64,000 nucleotides of DNA, from contig NC_068937.1 in the NCBI RefSeq assembly GCF_016801865.2, forward strand, positions 112,755,068 to 112,819,067, given 5' to 3'. The stretch is from Culex pipiens pallens (Eukaryota > Arthropoda > Insecta > Diptera > Culicidae). Position 1 is the first letter of the stretch; each line of letters starts with the position of its first letter. A model generated the notes under the pieces. It was given only the letters and a program-made list of their open reading frames with translations, ran no database searches and had not been told where the DNA came from. The position numbers were made by a program, and so were the translations under genes. Below, in pieces: positions 11,311 to 21,300 of this stretch.

Positions 11311-12406
11311 TTGATTTTGAGTTTTGATTATCTACTTGCGTATGTATTGCGTGTACGTACACGAAAAAAAGTGAGGTTAAATTTTGTCCGGCCAGCAAAA
11401 TCATATGGTGCGCTAGTATGCGTACCCGAAACGTCATAAAGCTCTATATGTATAAAGCGCGACCTTCTTGTACCGAACCAGGGGGGCGACATCTATATCT
11501 CACTACAGGCAGCTCGCCCGCAGCCAACACAAGCTGTCAACTTCGGCACCAGAACAAAAGGGAGCTGTCAATTACGGCGCCAGCACAAAAGAACAGCTGT
11601 TCGTTACGGAACCAAAACAAAGCAACTGCGCACTGTAAAAAAAGTACAAAAACTGCAGGCATAAAATGGAAATAAAGTAATTATTGTTTTTATGTAAAAT
11701 TTTACCGCAATGTACGTTTAAAAGTTAGTGTATGTTTTTGAGGTGATTTTTATCAATTTATTTGCAAAATAAACTACTAAAGTTGGGATTATTAAGCACA
11801 CATCGGGCCGATGACCTCATTTAAAGTTGTACTTTTATCACATGAAACGTTTAACTTAACTACTGTGTAATTTGACTTTTACTACAGTAATTCTTATAAC
11901 AAAAATTGAATTATTAATAAAAAAAATATTTTTGTTTTCACTGTGCGCAGTTTGCGCGCGTTATCAATCTCAATCACCCAAGATGGCGGCTTTAAGCATC
12001 CCCCTGTACCGAACGCACCATTACACCGAAACCGTGCGACCCTCCTCAAACAAACACAACATGGTTGAGCGAGCTGTCATTTGTTTTAATTATAAAGTAT
12101 ACAAAATAGTCCACCTACTCGAGATCTTTTTTGTATCTAATGTAAATCAAGTAAAATAATGTAAATTAGCCAATGTGGATTTGTAAACAACAGTCTATCC
12201 TGCTCATTTTGTATGTAAACACGAACTGACGTGATCAAGACAGACTGTTGCTTACAAATCCACATCAGCCCATAACCATTGTTTTGCTTGGAATATCAAC
12301 TAACGTAATGGAGTTGCTCTTTGTTTACGCTTCGACATTGGCCCAATTATATTTGTTTGCTTGATTGTAGATTTTTCAAGGTATTTATTTTTGTATGTCT
12401 ACAAAT
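11311..12406. other. Intron sequence with imperfect 30-bp direct repeats
   Basis: At 11526-11625 the block 'agctgtcaa.t.cgg.gccag.acaaaag' recurs about three times, giving an open frame (11418-11675) without protein similarity. An inverted pair near 12175-12270 (ATGTGGATTTGTAA and its complement) marks another small hairpin element. Confidence 0.4.
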
Positions 12407-12736
12407 AATTGGGTCCTGAAATGAAGCTTGGATTGCTGATATTATTAATTACAGCGATAAAGCTTATTTTTCTGAGTACAATGACCCTTTGTACGACCAC
12501 AAAGAGTTTAAAATGGATTTTTAAATCAATTTTGAAAAATTAACCTCGCGGTCCTTCTTGACAGAAAAGCTTCTACTTGACAGCGTTCCAAGGGGACTAT
12601 AGTTGAACCATCGAAAAAATGTTGTCTTGTCAACATTTTTTTGCATTAAAATGAAAAAAAAGTGATCAGAAATGGTTTTTAATCGTGTTTTTTACCGTTG
12701 TACATCAAAAATGACATAGGGCTTTAGTACCCAATT
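12407..12736 (+). mobile_element. 330-bp MITE, copy 1
   Basis: The ends AATTGGGTCCTGAAATGA and TTTAGTACCCAATT form a short inverted repeat. It contains GCGATAAAGCTTATTTTTCT and AACCTCGCGGTCCTTCTTGA, shared with copies 2 and 3. Confidence 0.8.
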
Positions 12737-13078
12737 GGGTCCTAAAATGAAACTTAGATTGCTGATATTATTGTTTACAGCGATAAAGCTTATTTTTCTG
12801 AGTACAATGACCTTTTGTACGACCACAAAGAGTTTAAAACTAGGTTTAAAATGGATTTTTAAATCAATACTGAAAAATTAACCTCGCGGTCCTTCTTGAC
12901 AGAAAAGTTCCTACTTGACAACTCGTTCCAAGGGGACCATAGTTGATCCATCGAAAAAATGTTGTCTTGTCAAAACAAAAAATTGCATTAAAATGAAAAA
13001 AAAGTGATCAGAAATGGTTTTTAATCGTGTTTTTTACCGTTGTACATAAAAATTGACATAGGGCTTTAGTACCCAATT
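12733..13078 (+). mobile_element. 330-bp MITE, copy 2 (tandem with copy 1)
   Basis: Same family and orientation as copy 1; the two share the AATT at their junction. Internal identity is high, with a few indels. Confidence 0.8.
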
Positions 13079-13217
13079 AAAACAGAGTGAATCAGCTACC
13101 AAAAAAAAGCTTTATTGTGCAGCACAAGCTTACCAAACGAACGCACCAATGCAAGTGACATGTAGCGTACTGAGCGTACTCAAACGAACGCACCATCGAG
13201 CTGTCAAACTTTTTCAC

Positions 13218-13974
13218 TCACGCGTGTTCGATCATGTCCGCGTAGTTGTTGGTTTTGGTGTCGAATTTTCCGCAATAAATCGCGTGTGAAAGTTTATTGG
13301 GCGCTTGCCCAAGCATATTTCGATTTAGTTCCCGTCTTTTGTTGAAAAGGCCCGCCGGGGACCAAGCCGGAATCACTCCGAGATTGTGACTAGGTGTGGA
13401 ACGACGATTTTCAGCAACTTTGGTAAGTATTTCGAGAGTGGAGAAATTTGGATCTTGGAATTGTTTCCAACTGTGTTCGTGGGGGAGACCGGAGTCCCTC
13501 CCCACTTTTTTTGCAAGCAGTGACATTACCAAACTTTTCGGCACCTTCCGCAAACGTCAAACCAGTCCGAAGTTGGTGTCGGATCTCTTCCGGAAAAGAT
13601 TCGGCAACAAATTTGTATGGTTTGACGTTGCGGAGGATGCCGAAAAATGTCAACAAATCACTTGTTGCATTGGAAATAGTAGCAGCAGGCATTTTTCTTG
13701 CTTGGGCAGCTCGTTTTAACAATCTTTTGTATTTGGTTTCCAACAGGGAATATTTCGACCATGGATCATTTGAAGCTGTTGGCGCTCTATTTGGCCGAGG
13801 AACTACACCAGCGACGAACTCCAACCACAGAGTAACCCTCTGCACCTGCCTACACTCAAACTCCTTTCTCCATTCATGTCGTTCATCACCGGCCGATTTC
13901 GTCACTGTTGGCAGTATCCGTCGCACCGTGCCCTGTGAAACCTGTAACCAGCAGAATGAATCCCTTCTACCCAC
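13218..13974 (-). pseudogene. Unrecognised minus-strand ORFs in G/C-richer block
   Basis: Two overlapping minus-strand frames (13974-13411, 187 codons; 13553-13218, 111 codons) lie in a block less A/T-rich than its surroundings. The longer has basic segments such as KYKRLLKRAAQARKM and a mixed composition plausible for a real protein. The plus strand also has a 181-codon open frame, so coding direction is not certain. Domestication, decay or chance are all possible; no family was recognised. Confidence 0.3.
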
Positions 13975-14080
13975 ACCAATGCTGTTTACGTAAGCGGTTC
14001 TCTTTGTGGTAAGCTGATTTAAATTTTAAAAGAATCATTTGTTGAAATCATAACGAGGATAAATTCTCTAATTCCAGCGG

Positions 14081-14235
14081 ACCAGTATGTACAACAAAAT
14101 TGGACATCCGTCTCCGGATGTTCTGGTCAGACAGGAAGCAAGAAGAGGAACCTCAACCAGAGCTAACAAACGATGTGCTCATCGTTGAGATCTTGGAAGG
14201 CACGGATGAGGTCGTCGAGTACAAGAACAATGTAA
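14081..14235 (+). other. Exon-like block of unknown origin
   Basis: A segment between AATTCCAG (14073-14080) and a GTAAGC-type donor near 14232 is open as an acidic peptide (SDRKQEEEPQPELTNDVL). A second acceptor-like TTCCTCAG lies near 14292. It could be remnants of a processed or captured gene linked to the block at 13218-13993. No function is proposed. Confidence 0.2.
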
Positions 14236-14711
14236 GCTTTTTCGATAATTTTGAAAATAATTCTCCACATCAACTAATTTATTATACTGTTCCTCAGGTA
14301 CTCGTCTATGTACCAAAAGATTAATCCGGCCTTTTCCTTGAAGACGGTGGCTCGCGGCAGGCTTGAATCCCATTTCTCGTTGGGTAAGTTTCACCGCAAA
14401 GCAGCGGGAGTTGCCAAAAAATAATTACTAATAATCATTCGCAATCCACAGAATTGAATAGAAACCCACACCGGAACACAAAAGCTACCAGAGTTTCCCG
14501 AGCTCATTATTCACAACGAGAATTGAGAACGAACGTGAACTAATCCCGGCTCCAGTATTGAAGATAGATCTCCAAAGAAAAAAAAAGTCACTGGAGTTGC
14601 AGTTTGGAGTGTTGGTAACGCAAATAGAATTAAAACAAAAGTGAAATGTAAACAAAACGAATTAAAATTAAAATAAATTCTAATGTACCTACAATTCATT
14701 GTACTGTTTGA

Positions 14712-14895
14712 ATATAGTTTTTACAGTACCATTTAGTAGGAAACAAACGATAATAAACTATAATTTTACTGTGAAATTCACTGCAATGATTATTTATTTC
14801 AATGTACGGATAGAGTGAAAACAGTACTATTTAGTAGGAAAAAAATGATAAAGGACTATAATTTTACTGCGTAATCCATTGTAATGCTTGCTGTT
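14712..14895. repeat. About 107-bp tandem duplication
   Basis: 'acagtaccatttagtaggaa' near 14724 recurs with small changes near 14831, followed in each case by CTATAATTTTACTG. Two diverged copies. Confidence 0.6.
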
Positions 14896-15271
14896 TTTAT
14901 TATAAATGTATGATGTTTTCTATAGTCAGGGCAAGTTTTTGAATGAAAAATGCAACATTAGATTAACAGTAAAATGCGTCGTATTTGGAAAAAAAATGTA
15001 TGGAAAAATTTCGAAATTTTTATGGTACCGGTGCATAACAACCCCCCTTTTTTATGGTAAAATCCCAAAATACGACGCAAATTATCTTAAAAAACGATGC
15101 TGTCTACTGTTAAAACACTGTCAAAATGACAATATATTTTATCGTTTTGTAACGTTAAAATTTACTGTAAGTTCATCAGAAATCTTTATGCGGGTTAGCC
15201 AAACAAAACATGTTTGTTATTGTTTACATTACGTGCTCTTGGTTCAGGTTATTCAAGGTCAATAACGAAAA

Positions 15272-16322
15272 CTTAAGAGCGAGTCCACGAGCAAAGCGTA
15301 CCCGTCTCGCATCGACCTCACCAATCTGCCTGAATTTTTCAGGGGTTATTTGTACATATAAAACTAGCATCCGGCCAAAATATGAGCACTCTAGGTCAAC
15401 GGGAAGTGGGGCAAATCGGGACACAAAGTTTGATGGTTCAAAAACGTCAAAAATCTTTAAAAGGCTATAACTTAGGCAAAATTAATTTAATTTAAAATTT
15501 CAAAATGCATCTGAAAGGGTTTGAAAAATGCAACAAAATGCAGTGTAGAGCATCTCAACTGGTAAAATCTAAAGGGAGTTATTGGCATTTTAGTGAAAAA
15601 ATAGCATAATTTTCAGTGTTCCATTCAGATATCAACTCGGTTCGACCTGCAGCTTGTAGGGGACATCTGGGACTACCATCTGAGACTGAGGACGCTTTGG
15701 GTATGGCAGTTTAACATATTAAATAGCCCCTTTTACTTTTAGTGAATTTTTTGATTGTAAATTTTTGCTCGGGGGACCCCTTAGATCCCATTTTCTAGTG
15801 ATAATTTTATCATATTCGTGTTCCTGAGACAATTTCACAATAGAAACATGTACCGTAAACTGGGGTGACTTTGATAGCCCGGGGTGACATTGATAGAAAT
15901 TTGATTTAGCCACTAACATTGATACATCCAATGTAACAGTCACATTTTTGCATATATGTTCGATAATAAGCTATCCCTTAATGCTTCCATACTAAAAATT
16001 CTCAAAAATGTTCAGATATTAATTCGACGGGCATTTTAAAAACCTATCAAAGTCACCCCGGGCTATCAAAGTCACCCCAGTTTACGATACAAAAATGTTT
16101 ATTTTCATCCATTTTATCCCTTTAAAAATAAAAGTTAAAATATAATCTTTGATTCACATTTAATGAAAATCAAGTTCGTTTCCATGGACACTAGATGTCA
16201 CCAGAAAAAGGCAGCTTCTTAATTTTTTTAACTTTAATTTTTTGAAGGGTAAGGCAGATTGGTGAGGACCAAACGACGTCCCATACAAAGGGGTATGCCC
16301 TGTTCGTGAACTCGCTCTTAAG
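15272..16322. mobile_element. Element with CTTAAGAGCGAG ends, carrying a nested MITE
   Basis: The left CTTAAGAGCGAGTCCACGA and the right end, reverse complemented (CTTAAGAGCGAGTTCACGA), are inverted repeats. Subterminal TTGGTGAGG/CCTCACCAA blocks also pair. A second TIR element (15853-16087) is inserted inside. Confidence 0.65.
15853..16087. mobile_element. 235-bp MITE, TA target, ~45-bp inverted ends
   Basis: CCGTAAACTGGGGTGACTTT at the left pairs with the right end over about 45 bp, with TA on both sides (15851-15852, 16088-16089). The end type resembles those at 41543 and 57148 (GGGGTGACATTG). Confidence 0.8.
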
Positions 16323-16552
16323 TATTCCTCGGAACTTCAAAAAGCGACGTACGACAAGATAGCACGATCACGTCGAACTGAGAAAAACGCGGTTGAGATT
16401 TTTACACATTGTTGCTGAATTTATACAAATAATTGTCCAAGGTTTCCACTTTTGCCCTGTATGTCCTTATTCCCCAGATTTACTTTTGTCGCTTTTACAG
16501 TTTTTGCACACAAATAATATTGGTTTTTTGGCATATATACTAAAAACTAACT

Positions 16553-17310
16553 TAATCCACCTATGTGGTTGGAGCCTTCCTCACAACAATGGCTGTACAC
16601 AAGTTTCATCTATTTTTTAGATCCGGCTTCCAAAAAGTACATCGATATCACTTAAGTGGCCATATCTCGAGACAGGGTTGCCAGATCTTCAATGTTTTGG
16701 ACTCGTTGGAAAGGTTTTTTGATAACCTAACCAACGCAACGTTGCAACGTTGGGTCGGATGATGGACCCGGACATAGTTTACATACATTTAAGTGAGATC
16801 CGGCTTCAAAAAAGTACATCAATATCACTTAAGTGGCCATATCTCGAGACAGGTTTGCCCGATCTTCGATGTTTTGCACTCGTTGGAAAGGTCTTTTGAT
16901 AACCTAACCAACAATAGGTCGAATGGTGGATCCGGACAAAGTTTACATACATTTAAGTGAGATCCGGCTTCAAAAAAGTACATCAATATCACTTAAGGGG
17001 CCATATCTCGAGACAGGGTTGCCAGATCTTCAATGTTTTAGACTCGTTGGAAAGGTCTTTTGATAACCTAACCAACGATGGGTCGGATGATGGACCCGGA
17101 CATAGTTTATATACAGTAAAGTGAGATCCAAATATATGTGAAAACACATTTTTATACATAACTTTTGAACTACTTATCGAAACTTCAATCTGTATAAAAC
17201 TCGATCTATGGGACCCTAAACCAAGTCGAATGCAACAAGTTCGGGTCAAATCGGTTCAGCCAGTGCCGAGAAACATGAGCTAGTTTGTTGGTCACATACA
17301 TACATACACA

Positions 17311-17349
<39 letters not shown>

Positions 17350-17474
17350 ACAGACATTTGTTCAGTTTTCGATTCTGAGTCGATATGTATACATGAAGGT
17401 GGGTCTACGACGTTTTTATACGAAGTTCATTTTTAGAGCAGGATTATAGCCTTACCTCAGTGAGGAAGGCAAAA
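16553..17474. mobile_element. MITE-like repeat, copy A (three internal units)
   Basis: Same family and orientation as 24676-25262. The unit beginning ATCCGG recurs at 16621, 16798 and 16972 (periods 177 and 174), so the interior has expanded to three tandem copies. A (CA)n/(ACAT)n microsatellite occupies about 17300-17352. Confidence 0.7.
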
Positions 17475-18369
17475 TAGACTATTTAGTGGCAATCAGTCAT
17501 GATCGACCAACACAAAATTAGACAATTATGCGGGCAGTATACGAAAGGGTAGAACAAGAACCCTCCACGCAATCAGCAGATTATTTTGCGAAAAAAAATT
17601 GTTTGCACCGTTCAAAGAAAATTAAATTGGGACTTAGGCAATTCTAGCAATGCAATGCAGTTTTTGCTTTTTTTTTCTTCAGCTTTTTATCTTGATAAAT
17701 TCATCAGGCATATCTGTGCACAATAATCAGCTTTATCAATGTTAAAACATAATAAAAAAAACATGATTCTGAATCAACTAAATTGGGCAGCTCAATCCGT
17801 TTATCTCACATGTCCAAAGAATTTTCAAATTTATCTTGATTAACATCTAAATTGCAAATCTGGTGATTTCCCCAGAGTTCAAGAAAAAAACCCAAATCAG
17901 AAAATTACACCATTTGCAAGCATTGTACTCTCGAGCATCATCAACTTGGGGGCGTTATCATTTGGATGAGTGAAAGAAAAAAAGATGCATTGAGTTAGGT
18001 AAATATGCTTTTAACATTTACGAAATTTCCTAATTATTTTATAACTTCAAAAGTTAAATATGGAGCAAGGAAAAGTCAGATGTACAGTCTCAGATTACGA
18101 ATTCTGTGAAATTTACTAAGACACAAACTCTCGAATACATGAATCAGATAAATATCAATAGTCCCTCAGAGTTCCGCCCACCTGGACACAAAGATCAATT
18201 AAGCGAAAATATCTCTGAACACTCAAGAGTTATTCAGCTGCGAAGAAAAGAAATAGGAGGAAATGCATGTTTTTCCAGCGAGCACCTTATGAAAAGGATT
18301 TTCACCTGAAATTGTCGCCAAATATTAGTGCTTTTCCCCTAAACCTTCTGAAGCGAAGAGCAATCTTAC
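17475..18369. other. Receptor intron 4 next to exon 4
   Basis: The minus-strand donor GTAAG is at 18369-18365. The rest is A/T-rich sequence without a recognisable exon. Confidence 0.5.
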
Positions 18370-21300
18370 CGTTTCGTCATCACAGTCGAGTACATGAGGC
18401 AGGGCGCGGCCAGGACGCAGCTGAGGGCCCAGATGATGAGCAGGAAAAGGCGCGCCTTCTTCCGGGACGTCCGATGCCGCAGTGGGTGCACGATGGCAAT
18501 ATAGCTGCAAAGAAACGAGACCAACACAAACCAAGATTATGAAAAATGTGACTACCCCCATTCAGGCTTGATTCAAGGCAGCCGGCGACCTAAATTTCTC
18601 ACAAAACGACAAAAGGATTATTGTTATTTTCTTTGAATAAAAGGTAGGTACTCGGTGGAAAATGCAGCATCTCTTGGTGCTACCGGACTTGACAGGAAAA
18701 CCTCTTTTTCCTGATGGCACACTCGCCTGGTTGTTCTCTCCTCTGGCTTGTTTATTGCTATGCAGTTGGAACAATTCGTCAGAAAAGTTGCTGCCTTTGT
18801 GAAGGGGAAAAAACACCCAATGGATGAACGTTGAGCAAAACGACGAACAACGTTTGTCTTTTGGAAATAGCTTGGCGGGACAGCTATAGACGAAATTTGT
18901 CAAATGACGTCCAATGAATGTTTTATAGAGAAGAGAAAATTTGCTCCTTTCGTTCTTCGTCTTGAGATGCACAGCTGCTGGTTGGTTAGTTATTCGGAGA
19001 AACTTCCAGGAATGAAATTGACGTTTGTGGAAATTATGTTTGAGGTTTTTACGGCACAAGCATCGAAACCAATTTGATCGCCCGAAGCAAATCAATTCTT
19101 GTCAGGGATGCGTTTCGTTTATTGGACTGAAGAGAAAATAAAAACAAAAATAATTCTTTTTTTTGCGTTATGCAATTCGTTCTTTTGTTCTTTTGTTCTT
19201 TTGTTCTTTTGTTCTTTTGTTCTTTTGTTCTTTTGTTCTTTTGTTCTTTTGTTCTTTTGTTCTTTTGTTCTTTTGTTCTTTTGTTCTTTTGTTCTTTTGT
19301 TCTTTTGTTCTTTTGTTCTTTTGTTCTTTTGTTCTTTTGTTCTTTTGTTCTTTTGTTCTTTTGTTCTTTTGTTCTTTTGTTCTTTTGTTCTTTTGTTCTT
19401 TTGTTCTTTTGTTCTTTTGTTCTTTTGTTCTTTTGTTCTTTTGTTCTTTTGTTCTTTTGTTCTTTTGTTCTTTTGTTCTTTTGTTCTTTTGTTCTTTTGT
19501 TCTTTTGTTCTTTTGTTCTTTTGTTCTTTTGTTCTTTTGTTCTTTTGTTCTTTTGTTCTTTTGTTCTTTTGTTCTTTTGTTCTTTTGTTCTTTTGTTCTT
19601 TTGTTCTTTTGTTCTTTTGTTCTTTTGTTCTTTTGTTCTTTTGTTCTTTTGTTCTTTTGTTCTTTTGTTCTTTTGTTCTTTTGTTCTTTTGTTCTTTTGT
19701 TCTTTTGTTCTTTTGTTCTTTTGTTCTTTTGTTCTTTTGTTCTTTTGTTCTTTTGTTCTTTTGTTCTTTTGTTCTTTTGTTCTTTTGTTCTTTTGTTCTT
19801 TTGTTCTTTTGTTCTTTTGTTCTTTTGTTCTTTTGTTCTTTTGTTCTTTTGTTCTTTTGTTCTTTTGTTCTTTTGTTCTTTTGTTCTTTTGTTCTTTTGT
19901 TCTTTTGTTCTTTTGTTCTTTTGTTCTTTTGTTCTTTTGTTCTTTTGTTCTTTTGTTCTTTTGTTCTTTTGTTCTTTTGTTCTTTTGTTCTTTTGTTCTT
20001 TTGTTCTTTTGTTCTTTTGTTCTTTTGTTCTTTTGTTCTTTTGTTCTTTTGTTCTTTTGTTCTTTTGTTCTTTTGTTCTTTTGTTCTTTTGTTCTTTTGT
20101 TCTTTTGTTCTTTTGTTCTTTTGTTCTTTTGTTCTTTTGTTCTTTTGTTCTTTTGTTCTTTTGTTCTTTTGTTCTTTTGTTCTTTTGTTCTTTTGTTCTT
20201 TTGTTCTTTTGTTCTTTTGTTCTTTTGTTCTTTTGTTCTTTTGTTCTTTTGTTCTTTTGTTCTTTTGTTCTTTTGTTCTTTTGTTCTTTTGTTCTTTTGT
20301 TCTTTTGTTCTTTTGTTCTTTTGTTCTTTTGTTCTTTTGTTCTTTTGTTCTTTTGTTCTTTTACTCTATAAAAAAAGCTGACTCATTACAATCTTAAAGT
20401 TCAACCACAAACTCATTTTCAAGGTTGCGAACCGACAAAACTGCGCGCAAAATTTGCCATTGACCCCGTGCTACAAGCCCGCTGGGCAGAAGCAAAAGTT
20501 GTTACGTGAAAGTTTTTATCTCACGCGGAGAACACCCACACAGACAAGCTGCCGAAAATATCTGAACCAACCGAAAACAGAACGATTAAACATCGCATAA
20601 ATAAATCACAAGTTCAAACGGTGCCCATGCTGAGTGTCGAGTTCATGTTGCGGTTTTTCTGCTTGAAAAAAAAAATGCTTCCTGGTATAGAAAGATTCAA
20701 CCTAGGGGTGTTCTTTAACTTACTTGGAGAGTGCTATAAAATTGCTAACAGCCATTATAGCAAATAAACATTGTGACATTTGTGAGTTTTAATGAATTTG
20801 TAGAAATTTATCTCTTGCTGGTTAGAACGCATTTCACGCACAATTCAACTCTTAGTACTTTTAATTGGACGAAAGTTCCTGCAGGTCATTATCACTGACG
20901 GCTGCGGTTTTCGCCGGTCCGCTCGAGGATAAGGCAGTGACCTCTTTCTCTGCTCTACGGCCAAAACGCATGACGCAACTGATAATGGCCATGGCCTGGG
21001 ATAACACGACCCGGTTCGAGCGTGATGACTTTGCTATAAAAAGTGCCCGCAGGTCATTCACAAATCGTTAGTTCTCGTTGAACCGTGTCAGTGTCCAAGT
21101 GTCCGTGAATTTTCCCTACTGCCCCATCATGATACACAAAAAGAACCTTCTGCTGCTGTACGACCGTCCCCGGGAGCCCATCTTCATGGGCAAGGGCAAA
21201 GCTATCTTTGACGTTCCGGACAACTACCTCACGGACCGTTACCGCCCGATCGGTCCGGAGATCCAGAACCGGTTCGGCGATCAGGCCGAGGAGCGCATCC

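Noticed and set aside
16989..17249. 86-codon minus frame, near-identical to one at 24793-25053
   Set aside because: Both fall inside copies of the same MITE-like family; the conservation is due to repeat identity, not coding function.
1..18369. Search for the receptor's TM5-TM7 exons
   Set aside because: No minus-strand segment resembling the expected loop, TM5 or the TM6 CWLP motif was seen; the exons probably lie left of the window, but reading by eye could miss a short exon.
18562..19095. 177-codon minus-strand open frame just upstream of receptor exon 4
   Set aside because: It does not join the receptor in frame at the conserved exon 4 boundary, lacks any recognised motif and lies in intronic sequence.
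19099..20397. 432-, 402- and 403-codon open frames repeating FVLLFFCS
   Set aside because: They are artefacts of the octamer array, which lacks stops in all three plus frames. There is no unique sequence or splice context.
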